Positions 52,459 to 61,094 of a stretch of DNA of 64,000 nt are shown here, in pieces (the first letter of the stretch is position 1; each line of letters starts with the position of its first letter). Origin of the DNA: Rapidithrix thailandica (lineage in GTDB: Bacteria; Bacteroidota; Bacteroidia; Cytophagales; Flammeovirgaceae); assembly GCF_039710355.1 (NCBI RefSeq), contig NZ_JBDKWZ010000019.1:1-64000 (forward strand), given 5' to 3'. Under the pieces are notes generated by a model. The model did no database searches, had not been told where the DNA came from, and saw nothing but the letters and a program-made list of their open reading frames with translations. A program made the translations under genes and the position numbers.

Positions 52459-52884
52459 ATGGAACAACAATCAGTAACACTCACTCCATATTTGAGTTTT
52501 GAGGGCAATTGCGAAGAAGCACTCAATTTTTACAGTGAAATATTTCAAGGAAAGGTAGAAGTCGTTAACCGGTACGATAATCCGGCAATGAAAGCACCCG
52601 CCGAGTATAGAGAGAAAGTATTGCACGCTTACATAACTTTTGGTGCCGTGACTATGTATGCCAGTGATGTATTTCCCGGTAAACGGGCTCATAAAAGTAG
52701 TGGAGATATGGCTCTTTCCCTGGATTTTTCTGAGGTAGAAACGGCCAAAAAGGTTTTTGAACAATTGTCGGAGGAAGGTGAAACCGGAGTCCTTTTTGCC
52801 AAACAATTCTGGGGAGACTGGCATGGCAATTTGATAGATAGGTATGGCATTCGTTGGATGATAAACGTTACGGAAAGAGCATAA
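52459..52884 (+). CDS. PhnB-type VOC protein
   Basis: 141 residues from the ATG at 52459 (a TTG 33 bp upstream is less likely). It begins LTPYLSFEGNCEEALNFYSE and has HAYITFGAVTMYASDVFP and KQFWGDWHGNLIDRYGIRWMINV, the signature of the DUF1429/PhnB branch. Function unknown; often found beside ArsR/SRPBCC genes, as here. Confidence 0.88.
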   Translation: MEQQSVTLTPYLSFEGNCEEALNFYSEIFQGKVEVVNRYDNPAMKAPAEYREKVLHAYITFGAVTMYASDVFPGKRAHKSSGDMALSLDFSEVETAKKVFEQLSEEGETGVLFAKQFWGDWHGNLIDRYGIRWMINVTERA

Positions 52885-52913
52885 AGCAAGATAACTCTTT
52901 AAGGCATAAAGTT

Positions 52914-52947
52914 AAAAGGCTGTTTCATTTTTATGAGGCAGCTTTTT
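52914..52947 (+). terminator. Terminator of the VOC gene cluster
   Basis: AAAAGGCTGTTTCAT and ATGAGGCAGCTTTTT form an imperfect hairpin with a T-run, 30 bp after the stop. Confidence 0.7.
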
Positions 52948-53101
52948 ATAGTTGTGCGGCTCATTTGTAATCAAGCAAAATGATTGTATTTCTGTTTATA
53001 TAATGTACATATTCACCTTTGGCAGATCACTGTTGATTTGTGTAACTTTGTGTTTACTTGTGAGTAGGTAGTGTAATGTATTTTATGAAGCATATAAAGA
53101 A

Positions 53102-53686
53102 ATGAAACTTCCGATTTATTCTTACGGACACGAGGTTTTGCGTGCAAAGTGTGAAGAAGTGACGCAGGATTTTCCAGAATTTGATGCATTGGTGGAGGCC
53201 ATGTGGGAAACGTTGTATGGAGCAAATGGTTGTGGGTTGGCAGCTCCCCAAATCGGAAAGTCACTACGTTTGTTTTTGGTAGACAGTAAATCTACCTATG
53301 AGTATATGACGGAAAGGGACCGGAAGGAATTATTTGAAGAGGGGGACACCGGAATTATGGAAACCTTTATCAATGCCCGTATCCTTCACCGTTCGGAAGA
53401 AGCCTGGATGGATGAGGAGGGGTGCCTGAGTATCCCCGGTTTGAGTAGAATGGTAGAACGGCCTTGGGAAATTGAAATAGAGTATTTTGACCGGGAATTT
53501 AACCAACATACGAAAACATTTGCCGGAGTGACCGCCCGGATGATCCAGCATGAATTTGACCATACCGAAGGGATTCTTTATCTGGATTATTTATCCCCTT
53601 TGCAAAAGAAATTGCTCAATGGAAAACTGAACAAAATCGCCAAAGGGAAATTTCCAACCAAGTACCCAATGAAATTTTTGAAATAA
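53102..53686 (+). CDS. def: Peptide deformylase
   Basis: It removes the formyl group from N-terminal Met of new proteins. 194 residues with the three metal-site motifs: GCGLAAPQIG (about 41-50), EEGCLSIPG (about 106-114, cysteine ligand) and QHEFDHTEG (about 149-157, HExxDH). The N-terminus and C-terminus are normal. Stands alone. Its TAA stop overlaps by two bases the left end of repeat copy D. Confidence 0.96.
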   Translation: MKLPIYSYGHEVLRAKCEEVTQDFPEFDALVEAMWETLYGANGCGLAAPQIGKSLRLFLVDSKSTYEYMTERDRKELFEEGDTGIMETFINARILHRSEEAWMDEEGCLSIPGLSRMVERPWEIEIEYFDREFNQHTKTFAGVTARMIQHEFDHTEGILYLDYLSPLQKKLLNGKLNKIAKGKFPTKYPMKFLK

Positions 53687-53843
53687 AGTGGTTTCCACTT
53701 ATAGTTTTTGACCGAAGATGGAATCAAAACCGGCTCATCAAGGCACTTTTTGAAAGGATAGCCAAAGCTATTGTTGAAAAATTAAGACAGAGGAAGCGTT
53801 TTTGAAACATTTTTTAGGAAAAAGAAAAAGTTTAATTCACTCC
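53685..53843 (+). repeat. 162-bp repeat family, full copy D
   Basis: 159 bases, same element as copies B and C with a diverged middle (stem ATAGC-CAAA-GCTAT) and ends AAAGTG/CACTCC. It starts inside the stop codon of def. The rest of the gap to 54118 is AT-rich and holds a 12-bp hairpin. Confidence 0.88.
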
Positions 53844-54066
53844 AATAAAAGAGACCTTTGGAGGCAAAGGTATTTTCTCTGAAATGATATGGGTTTATTA
53901 AAATTCGGGCCTTTGAAAAAATGCGTTTGGAAACTTTTCATAAAAAGCGTAGAAAAATCTTCGGGATATAGAGTTTTTGTTTTAAAACTATAAAGAATCT
54001 TTTTCGAAGATTTTCGCTTTTTGTGGAGAGTTTTAGCAATTTTTTCAACAGCCCTTGATTTCTTTG

Positions 54067-54096
54067 CTTACTTTCTTTATCAAGAAAGAAAGTAAG
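54067..54096 (+). other. 12-bp perfect hairpin before the sigma gene
   Basis: CTTACTTTCTTT (54067-54078), loop ATCAAG, AAAGAAAGTAAG (54085-54096), 23 bp before the sigma factor gene. A hairpin of this kind is common in Bacteroidota intergenic regions (from memory). It could affect translation of the sigma gene. Confidence 0.6.
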
Positions 54097-54118
54097 GATC
54101 AGGATTCCTATATAAAAG

Positions 54119-54970
54119 ATGATTATGCTCGATTTAAAAACGTTGAGAGAAACCTTGTTCCGGACAGCCTATCAAATGTTGGGAGAAGTGGAGGATGCGG
54201 AAGATGTAGTACAGGAAGTATTGGTGGACTTGAGTCAAAAAATAGCTACGGACAAAGTCGCTGCCATTGAAAATCTGAACGGGTACTATGTACGGGCGAC
54301 TGTTTATAAATCCATTAATTATTTAAAAATCAAGAAGAGAAGCGAATATCCGGGCGTCTGGCTTCCCGAGCCATATATATTTCCTTCCCATTTGGAACAT
54401 TCCGGGTTGGATGTATCTTTCGGCTTTGTGCATCTTTTGTCTAAGCTTAATCCAAATGAAAGAGCGGTCTTCATCCTCCGGGAGAGCTTTGAAATGAGTT
54501 TTAAAGAAATTGCGATGGACTTGCCTTTCACCGAGGCAAATTGCCGGAAACTCTACCAACGAAGTAAAGAAAAAATACAGCATAAAGCCCCTTTAAATGT
54601 TGTCGATCAACATAAAAAAGAAGCACTGACCCAACAGTTTCTTCATAGTGTTCGCACCGGAGACATGGAGGCTTTGTTGCAATTATTGGTAGAGGAAATT
54701 ACCATTTACTCGGATGGTGGTGGCAAAGTAGCCGCAGCCACAGTACCGATACAAGGAGTGGAAAGATGCATCAAATTTTTGCTAGGGATTCAAAAACAAG
54801 CCTCTTCCAATATCCGGGTAGAAATCAAAAATTCAGAAAGCAATATTTTGATATTGTTGTACGAAGCGTCTGCAAGTGAGCCTTATACAGTGGTGGTATT
54901 AGACGCTTCAGAAGACAAGATCCGAACCATATACTTGCAGCGAAATCCGGATAAATTGAAATTTCTCTGA
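54119..54970 (+). CDS. ECF41-type sigma factor with SnoaL-like C-terminus
   Basis: 283 residues. Sigma2 (about 8-72) and sigma4 (about 100-160, with RAVFILRESFEMSFKEIAMD) are followed by a SnoaL/NTF2-like C-terminal domain. The three ECF41 signatures are present: WLPEP in the linker (81-85), DGGGK (199-203) and NPDKL at the C-terminus (276-280). In ECF41 members the C-terminal extension controls activity instead of an anti-sigma factor, and the sigma gene sits beside its target (usually a CMD, oxidoreductase or epimerase gene); here the next gene is a membrane protein 62 bp downstream. The ATG at 54125 is an alternative start. Confidence 0.9.
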   Translation: MIMLDLKTLRETLFRTAYQMLGEVEDAEDVVQEVLVDLSQKIATDKVAAIENLNGYYVRATVYKSINYLKIKKRSEYPGVWLPEPYIFPSHLEHSGLDVSFGFVHLLSKLNPNERAVFILRESFEMSFKEIAMDLPFTEANCRKLYQRSKEKIQHKAPLNVVDQHKKEALTQQFLHSVRTGDMEALLQLLVEEITIYSDGGGKVAAATVPIQGVERCIKFLLGIQKQASSNIRVEIKNSESNILILLYEASASEPYTVVVLDASEDKIRTIYLQRNPDKLKFL

Positions 54971-54975
54971 TTCTT

Positions 54976-55002
54976 TGTCACAAAGTACGGTGGTTTTTTG
55001 CC
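54976..55002 (+). promoter_or_regulatory. ECF41-type promoter before the membrane gene
   Basis: TGTCACA at 54976-54982 equals the ECF41 -35 element (consensus TGTCACA-N16-CGTC); 16 bp later stands TGCC (54999-55002), a partial match to CGTC. It directly precedes the gene next to the sigma factor. The only other plus-strand TGTCACA I noticed outside this site lie inside or behind genes without a fitting -10. Confidence 0.6.
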
Positions 55003-55032
55003 ATTAGGGGGAAACAAATAAAACCACTGATT

Positions 55033-55626
55033 ATGACAAAGAAACTGCATTATTTTTCAGGACTGACCATTGCACTGTTTGTTGGTGTGCACTTGACCAA
55101 TCACCTGATGCTTCTTGGAGGTACGGAGGCCCACCTGTCTTTCATGGAAATCGCTCGTACGGTTTACCGCAACCGGTTTGTTGAGTTACTTTTGCTATTG
55201 GCAGTGTTTTTACAAATCCTATCAGGAATACAATTGCTCAGGAGCAAACGGAAAGACCTCAATACTATTTATGACAAGCTCCACCTCTATTCCGGGTTAT
55301 ACCTTTCCTTTTTCCTGTTGATTCATGTCGGAGCGGTATTGAGTGGAAGGCTTTATGCAGGGATAGATACCAATCTGTATTTCGGTGCGGCTGGCTTGAA
55401 TACTTTTCCGCATTTGTTATTTTTTGTGCCTTATTATTCCTTGTCGGTCATCGCCTTTTTTACGCATGTTGCCTGTATTCACCGGGTAAAAATGATGCGA
55501 TTTTCCAACCAACCCGTAGCGGTAAACTTTCAGACAAAGGTGATTATGTGGATCGGAGGGATCATAGCTTTGGTCATCCTGATAGGCATGATGCAAGTAG
55601 AAATACCTTCGGAGTACCAGTTATAG
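55033..55626 (+). CDS. Five-TM protein, probable ECF41 target
   Basis: 197 residues; TM spans about 8-28, 48-68, 84-108, 122-148 and 166-186. Several histidines fall in or next to TM spans (His20 and His24, LIHVG, FPHLLFF, FFTHVACIHR), a pattern like heme-b binding subunits such as the succinate dehydrogenase membrane anchor, though no conclusive family match can be made. It follows the sigma gene by 62 bp and has a TGTCACA promoter element just upstream. I infer an ECF41-regulated membrane redox protein; the heme idea is weaker. Confidence 0.7.
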   Translation: MTKKLHYFSGLTIALFVGVHLTNHLMLLGGTEAHLSFMEIARTVYRNRFVELLLLLAVFLQILSGIQLLRSKRKDLNTIYDKLHLYSGLYLSFFLLIHVGAVLSGRLYAGIDTNLYFGAAGLNTFPHLLFFVPYYSLSVIAFFTHVACIHRVKMMRFSNQPVAVNFQTKVIMWIGGIIALVILIGMMQVEIPSEYQL

Positions 55627-55716
55627 TCTGTTACATAGTAAGCTGACTATTGGGTTGCGCAATAAACGGGTTGTTTGTGCCAAGGGTAAAGCGGAGTTTT
55701 GTCAGACAAGAATTAA

Positions 55717-56205
55717 ATGAATAAAATCATGAAAACTAATTTTCAAGTAGAAGCTATTGACGTTTCTGAAATTAACCATCTTTTTCAACTTGGTGAGGAA
55801 GAACTATCAAACTTTGGAGCCGAATGGAAAACCGTAAACCGCGCCACAGGGTACCCTTGTCGGGTGAGCCTGCAGGAAAGTCCTATGGGTGAAGAAGTCC
55901 TTTTATTTGCTTTTAAGCATCACCCGGTCAGCTCTCCTTACCAAGCCTCGGGACCCGTGTTTGTACGGAAAAATGTAGAAACGGCCCGTTTGAAACCCAA
56001 TGAATTGCCTGCAATGTTACAAAGCCGCTTGCTTTCGCTCAGAGGGTATAACCGGAAGGGAAATTTGGAGGAATCCCGTACCGTAGAGGGTAAGCAGTTG
56101 AGAGGGTACCTCGAAGAGGTTTTTGAAAATCAGAATGTGAAATATATTCATATCCATAATTCAGGGGCGGGTTGTTATATGTGTAATGTCAAACGGGTCA
56201 ATTAA
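55717..56205 (+). CDS. DUF1203 domain protein
   Basis: 162 residues. Contains the DUF1203 features CRVSLQESPMGEEVLLFAF, HHPVSSPYQASGPVFVR, LLSLRGYNRKGNL and the C-terminal IHIHNSGAGCYMCNV. Soluble, function unknown. The ATG at 55717 or 55732 may be used. A terminator follows 50 bp later. Confidence 0.88.
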   Translation: MNKIMKTNFQVEAIDVSEINHLFQLGEEELSNFGAEWKTVNRATGYPCRVSLQESPMGEEVLLFAFKHHPVSSPYQASGPVFVRKNVETARLKPNELPAMLQSRLLSLRGYNRKGNLEESRTVEGKQLRGYLEEVFENQNVKYIHIHNSGAGCYMCNVKRVN

Positions 56206-56256
56206 GCTTTATGGCTGAAAAAATGGGAATGTGATCTCACAATCCTCCTTGAAATT

Positions 56257-56288
56257 AAAAAAGGCAACTCAACAAAGTTGCCTTTTTA
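56257..56288 (+). terminator. Terminator of the DUF1203 gene
   Basis: AAAAAGGCAACT pairs with AGTTGCCTTTTT, loop CAACAA, 52 bp after the stop. Confidence 0.88.
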
Positions 56289-56445
56289 TAATGGTAAAAG
56301 GCTGCCATCGTTGGAAGGAGAGCTGTTTTTGGGGTAAGAATTGGATTTTGAAATTTGTCCTGTTTACTTTGGCCAAAATTTATTACTTCTCATGGGCGAG
56401 CCCGTTGGAGGTAGGGTCATTACTCAATTCAAACCTACTAAAAAA

Positions 56446-56832
56446 ATGAATCAACTCAGGATCAAACAAAAAGCGGTTGAAAACTACATTAAAGCCTACA
56501 ACAGCTTTGACATTGAAGGTATGCTAAGAGATTTGCATCCGAATGTGGTATTTAAAAACATTTCAAATGGCGAAGTAAATCTGACTACAGAAGGCAAAGA
56601 GGCATTTCAAAAACAGGCCAAACAGGCAAAAAACCTTTTCCGGGAAAGGGAACAAAGCATCCGGAATATTCAATTTGATGACAAGCAAGTGACCCTAGAG
56701 ATTGATTACAAAGGAGTGTTGGCGGTAGACCTGCCTAATGGGATGAAAGCAGGAGATACCTTGGCCTTGAAAGGAAAAACCATCTTCCGTTTTGAAGAAG
56801 ACAAAATCGTGTCGATTGAAGATATTAGTTAA
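56446..56832 (+). CDS. NTF2/SnoaL-like protein
   Basis: 128 residues from the ATG at 56446; an upstream in-frame extension from 56341 has no family support. Fold features: AVENYIKAYNSFDIEGMLRDLHPNV, VFKNISNGEVNLTT and the strand-rich second half ending GDTLALKGKTIFRFEEDKIVSIED. NTF2-like proteins serve as ligand-binding or enzyme folds; this one cannot be assigned. Confidence 0.85.
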   Translation: MNQLRIKQKAVENYIKAYNSFDIEGMLRDLHPNVVFKNISNGEVNLTTEGKEAFQKQAKQAKNLFREREQSIRNIQFDDKQVTLEIDYKGVLAVDLPNGMKAGDTLALKGKTIFRFEEDKIVSIEDIS

Positions 56833-56862
56833 GTCATTGCTGAGCTTAGTTGCTTTATTTAA

Positions 56863-56998
56863 GAGCTGTCTAAAAAGTCAAAGGAATAAAAAAATCCACA
56901 AAAGTTTTTAAGACAGAAAGAGTCACAAATATTTAATTTATAATTAGTGGTTTCTGTGTAAATCTTTAGTGCTTATCCATCGTCTTTTTAGACAGCTC
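56863..56998. mobile_element. MITE-like element with 15-bp terminal inverted repeats
   Basis: GAGCTGTCTAAAAAG (56863-56877) and CTTTTTAGACAGCTC (56984-56998) are exact inverted repeats bounding 136 bases with no ORF. The ends look like terminal repeats of Bacteroidota insertion sequences, so this is likely a non-autonomous remnant. No clear target duplication was seen. Confidence 0.7.
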
Positions 56999-57051
56999 CA
57001 TTTTTGTATAATTTTCATCATCAAAAAAGAATCTTAAACATGCTCTAAAGG

Positions 57052-57387
57052 ATGAACTATCACGATAAAAAATTCAGACCAATCAGTAATTCGGAAAACG
57101 GGGAAACTTCCGAAGAAACAATTTTCCTGTACCAACAGGAGGGAAACATCCTTACCTCGGAGTACAGTGGCGGTAAAATACTCAAAGGCCATTTGATTGG
57201 TCTGGTGGATGAAGAGGGAAATATCAATATGCGTTATCATCAGGTAAATACCAAGGGAATCTTAATGACCGGCACCTGTCATTCCCGCCCCGAAATACTG
57301 GAAAATGGAAAAATCCGTTTGCACGAATCCTGGCAATGGACTTCAGGCGATTGTTCTGAAGGAGAGTCGGTACTTGAGGAAGTTTGA
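57052..57387 (+). CDS. Conserved protein often named N-acetylglutamate synthase
   Basis: 111 residues. The sequence MNYHDKKFRPISNSENGETS with ILTSEYSGGKILKGHLIGLV, the middle MRYHQVN and the end GKIRLHESWQWTSGDCSEG matches a small family commonly called N-acetylglutamate synthase in databases (my recollection). The length and composition do not look like any known acetyltransferase, so I keep the function open. Monocistronic. Confidence 0.78.
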   Translation: MNYHDKKFRPISNSENGETSEETIFLYQQEGNILTSEYSGGKILKGHLIGLVDEEGNINMRYHQVNTKGILMTGTCHSRPEILENGKIRLHESWQWTSGDCSEGESVLEEV

Positions 57388-57447
57388 AAGGGCTTGTCAG
57401 GAATAAATAAAAAGATATAGTCAACTCCCCTGCAAAATACACAGCTC

Positions 57448-58086
57448 ATGAAACATGAATTCTTCTTTATTACCGGTGCTATTTTAGGCTTTTTAACATT
57501 AGCGGAAATACTGCTGGCTTATACTTTTTGGCCGTTTATATACCGGATGGGAATACCTGTTTATAAAAAAACAATTGATGTTAAGAGTACTAAGTTAAGC
57601 CTGCCATCTTCCCGTACAATTAAGAAGTCAGAAGGAGTGTTTCATTTGAATACAAATGGAAAAGTCTATTTTCTCTCCCGGTTTCGTTTTTTAAGCTTCA
57701 ACCGGTCAAAAGCATTTTTACACTTTAGGTGTATTGCCACGCTGAAACCAACGAATAAGATTGTGGTAATTGTCAAAATACCGCTTGGAATGATATTATT
57801 TTTATGCTTTTGGATTAAGAACTATTTATGGTTCTCTGGAATAAATAATGGCCCCCATATACCCTTCAGTAATTTAGGGCCTATAAGCTTTTTGGGAATG
57901 ATTTATTTATTTATTTTTATCATAGCACTAATGAATTTACTAATGGAAAAGGCCCGAATGGATACGATGATCCGGGAGCTAAGGGAAATTCTGAAAGAGT
58001 TAATCAAAGAACAGGAAGAATACGCTGACAGCGATGCCAGAGCCGAAGAACTAAAACCTAGAGAGAGCAGACTTAACCTTTTGTGA
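57448..58086 (+). CDS. Hypothetical three-TM protein
   Basis: 212 residues without a known family. TM segments at about 5-27, 105-125 and 143-165; the first loop (about 75 residues) is basic. The C-terminus (about 167-212) is a charged helix (ELREILKELIKEQEEYADS). Codon use is AT-richer than the neighbours. A small hairpin (AATCGG/CCGATT) follows the stop. Probably a real inner-membrane protein. Confidence 0.6.
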   Translation: MKHEFFFITGAILGFLTLAEILLAYTFWPFIYRMGIPVYKKTIDVKSTKLSLPSSRTIKKSEGVFHLNTNGKVYFLSRFRFLSFNRSKAFLHFRCIATLKPTNKIVVIVKIPLGMILFLCFWIKNYLWFSGINNGPHIPFSNLGPISFLGMIYLFIFIIALMNLLMEKARMDTMIRELREILKELIKEQEEYADSDARAEELKPRESRLNLL

Positions 58087-58308
58087 ACAATGTATAGTAA
58101 ATCGGCAATCCCGATTCAGAAAAAATCGATTGATTTTGGAGTCAAGTAGCTACAGGGTATTGGTGAGAATGTTTCGGGTTAGCGGAAAAAAGTCCTTTCT
58201 CTTTTGTACCGTCAAGATGCATGAAGCAAGTGTTTTTTTGATTATCTAATCAATTTGTTTTATATAAAAAAATAGTTTGAACCAATACACTCTTCTTACT
58301 TATCAACC

Positions 58309-59901
58309 ATGAAATACGAACATCAGATTGATTCACTTTTAGCGGAATACAATCAACTCAACCAACCGGGATTTTCCGTTGGGGTTTTCCAAAATAATGA
58401 GTGGGTTTATACCCGGGGACTAGGTTTGGCCAACCTCGACTATAAAGTACCTAACTCCAAAGATACTGTATTCAGAATAGCCTCTACCTCTAAGCAATTT
58501 ACGGCTGCCTGTATTTTTTTGTTGGAAAGACAAGGCAAGTTATCATTACAAGATCGTTTGTCAAATTTCTTCCCGGAGTTTCCGGAGTATGCACAACGAA
58601 TCCGGGTGCATCATCTGCTCCATCATACCAGCGGTCTCCGGGACTATCTGATGCTGGCTTACCTTGCAGGTAAGAGAAAGGAAGATTACTACACAGACTT
58701 TGAAGTAATGGAGTGGTTGGTTCGTCAACAAAACCTGAATTTTGAACCCGGAAGTGCTTATGCTTACAGTAATTCCGGATATTGGCTGTTAGGGCAAATC
58801 GTCAGAAAAGTATCCGGGAAAACATTGGCAGAGTTTGCGCAGGAATATGTGTTTGCTCCTCTGGAGATGACGCATACTCACTTTCACGATGACCCTACAC
58901 GTATTGTTGAAAATAGAGCCACCGGCTATACGGTAGATGAAAAGGAAAACTTTAAAATCAGTATGACTCCTTTGCCCATGGTGGGGGACGGTGGCGTATT
59001 TACTACTATCACTGATTTTAAAAAGTGGATAGATGAGTATGCGTTGTGTACCTATTTTGACCGGGAGTTTTGGGAGAAAATGACCAGTGTGGGCATGCTG
59101 GAAAACGGACAAAAAACCAACTACGCGGGAGGTTTGGAAATATCCACCTATCAAGGACTGAAAACGGTTAGCCATGGAGGTTCTTTTGTAGGGTATTTGT
59201 CACACTTTGTCCTTTTTCCTAAAGAAGAGTTGGCATTGGTTTGTTTTGCCAATCGCAATGATATTCTGCCCTGGGCCATTAATTTTATGCTGGCAGATGT
59301 TTTTTTAGATGGAAATGTAAATGCTCAAGCTCCGGAGAAGCAATCTGGTTCGCAGAAATTTCTTCCACTTTCAAGTGAGGAATTGAGTTCGTTTGCCGGG
59401 GAGTATGTCATTCAGCCTGGGATTGAATGTTTGATCGAGGTTGATCAAAGCGGATTGACTGTAATGCAAAACTGGAATGAATCTCAATATATTATCCGGC
59501 CCATCGCTACCAATGTCTTTGTGCTTCCGGAACAAGCGGAAATCCGTTTTGAATTTTCTGATTTTAGAGAGGGAAAAGCTTCTAAATTGACAGTGTTTCA
59601 ACAAGGCAAGAAGACAGAATGTGAGCGAAAACAAGCAACAGACTTTTCCGGCTTGAATCTGGAAGATTATGTAGGAGTATATTCAACTAAAGAGTTGGAT
59701 GTTCGTTACAATATGTTGATTGGCGACAAAGCCTTACTTTGTAAAGTAGGAAATCAGGAATGTTGGGAATTAATCCCCCAAGCTGACGATCGTTTTGTTA
59801 CTCAGGAAATGCAATTTATTTTTTGCCGGAAGGAAGGGTTGGTTTCGAGTTTTATTTTGGAAGTGGCAGGAATCAAAAATTTGGAATTTATCAAGGAATA
59901 A
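58309..59901 (+). CDS. Beta-lactamase-fold serine hydrolase
   Basis: 530 residues of the class C beta-lactamase / DD-peptidase clan. Catalytic motifs: Ser59-x-x-Lys62 in ASTSKQFT, YSN in YAYSNSGYWLLG (about 149-151) and HGG in SHGGSFVGYL (about 288-290). The C-terminal 180 residues form a beta-rich domain with repeated strands (LNLEDYVGVYSTKEL), as in DUF3471-type tails. There is no signal peptide, so it is probably cytoplasmic; esterase or peptidase activity is more likely than lactamase. Confidence 0.88.
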   Translation: MKYEHQIDSLLAEYNQLNQPGFSVGVFQNNEWVYTRGLGLANLDYKVPNSKDTVFRIASTSKQFTAACIFLLERQGKLSLQDRLSNFFPEFPEYAQRIRVHHLLHHTSGLRDYLMLAYLAGKRKEDYYTDFEVMEWLVRQQNLNFEPGSAYAYSNSGYWLLGQIVRKVSGKTLAEFAQEYVFAPLEMTHTHFHDDPTRIVENRATGYTVDEKENFKISMTPLPMVGDGGVFTTITDFKKWIDEYALCTYFDREFWEKMTSVGMLENGQKTNYAGGLEISTYQGLKTVSHGGSFVGYLSHFVLFPKEELALVCFANRNDILPWAINFMLADVFLDGNVNAQAPEKQSGSQKFLPLSSEELSSFAGEYVIQPGIECLIEVDQSGLTVMQNWNESQYIIRPIATNVFVLPEQAEIRFEFSDFREGKASKLTVFQQGKKTECERKQATDFSGLNLEDYVGVYSTKELDVRYNMLIGDKALLCKVGNQECWELIPQADDRFVTQEMQFIFCRKEGLVSSFILEVAGIKNLEFIKE

Positions 59902-60158
59902 AGTTCACTGAAAATCCCCAACGGATTTTTAAGCGATAGAGCTATAGTGTTCATTCTATTGGGTATTTTGGCACAAATGTCTTACTTAATGCCGTCAACT
60001 TTAGGAAAATAGCTGCTTGTAAATATAAAAAGCCGGCTTTCTAATTACGTTGACAATCCTGAGCATCCCGTTGTACCTATTTTCAAAATGTCCAAATTGA
60101 ACAAACAAATTTAGGTGAGATTTCAAGAAATTGCATCATAAAATTAATCGTATCGTTT

Positions 60159-61031
60159 ATGAGCAATCAAACCCAGTTAGACCGCTTCAAGGCTGTGACC
60201 GATTTTCTTCGCGACAGGTTTAAAGACGACATCACGGCTAAGGATGTTGAGGAAATAGCCTATTATTCTTACCGGAATATCAACCGGATTTTTCGTGCTT
60301 TACAACATGAAACCATCGGACAATATATCAAAAGGCTGAAGTTGGAAAAAGCTGCCGAGTATTTGAAATATTCGGATGCCGCTATTTCCGATATTGCTTT
60401 GGATATCGGGTACAGTGATATTGCTGCTTTTAGCAAAGCGTTTAAAAACCAATTCCAATGTTCTCCTTTAGCATTCCGGGAGGTACAACACCTGAAACTG
60501 GAAATTACACAAAAAGCATCCGGTACGGCGACATTGTTCCAAACTCCTGAGCTTCCCTTTGAAATAGAAGAACTTCCGGTTTTGGAGGTTTTATACCTTG
60601 AGTACCAAGGAGCGTATGAAAATTTAAAAGGAATACAAGACACCTGGAATCAATTGATAGCCTATGCTCACCAACAGGGGCTTCTGACTGCTGATACTCT
60701 CTACCTGGCGGAGATTTTAGACGATGATGAAATCACGGATTCTTTGAATTGCCGGTTGAATACCGCTATTGTATTAGAGAAACCACTATCGTTTCCCTTG
60801 GAAGGTTTTTTCAAAACCAAACCAATCGAATCGCAGAAGTATGTCAAATTTGTGCATAAAGGAAGCCATGAAACATGTATGGATACCTATGATTCCATCT
60901 ATGCCCAATGGATGGTGCATGTACAAAAGGAATTTGCAGACAAACCTATTTTGGAGTTTTATGTAAACGATGAAGCCGATACCCCGAAAGAGGAACTGCT
61001 CACCGAAATTCATATCCCGATTCTGGCGTAA
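60159..61031 (+). CDS. AraC-type regulator with GyrI-like effector domain
   Basis: 290 residues. An N-terminal AraC DNA-binding domain (about 10-105) with NINRIFRALQHETIGQYIKR and AISDIALDIGYSDIAAFSKAFKNQF, then a GyrI/effector-binding domain (about 130-290; MDTYDSIYAQWMVH, FYVNDEADTPKEELLTEIHIPI). This Rob/SoxS-Rob-like layout senses small ligands, for example drugs. It precedes the sterol desaturase gene by 63 bp and may control it. Confidence 0.9.
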   Translation: MSNQTQLDRFKAVTDFLRDRFKDDITAKDVEEIAYYSYRNINRIFRALQHETIGQYIKRLKLEKAAEYLKYSDAAISDIALDIGYSDIAAFSKAFKNQFQCSPLAFREVQHLKLEITQKASGTATLFQTPELPFEIEELPVLEVLYLEYQGAYENLKGIQDTWNQLIAYAHQQGLLTADTLYLAEILDDDEITDSLNCRLNTAIVLEKPLSFPLEGFFKTKPIESQKYVKFVHKGSHETCMDTYDSIYAQWMVHVQKEFADKPILEFYVNDEADTPKEELLTEIHIPILA

Positions 61032-61094
61032 ACAAAGGGCAATATTCCTAATTCCTTCAATCCCTCATTCCTTCTATCCAACAATCCTTAAAAG

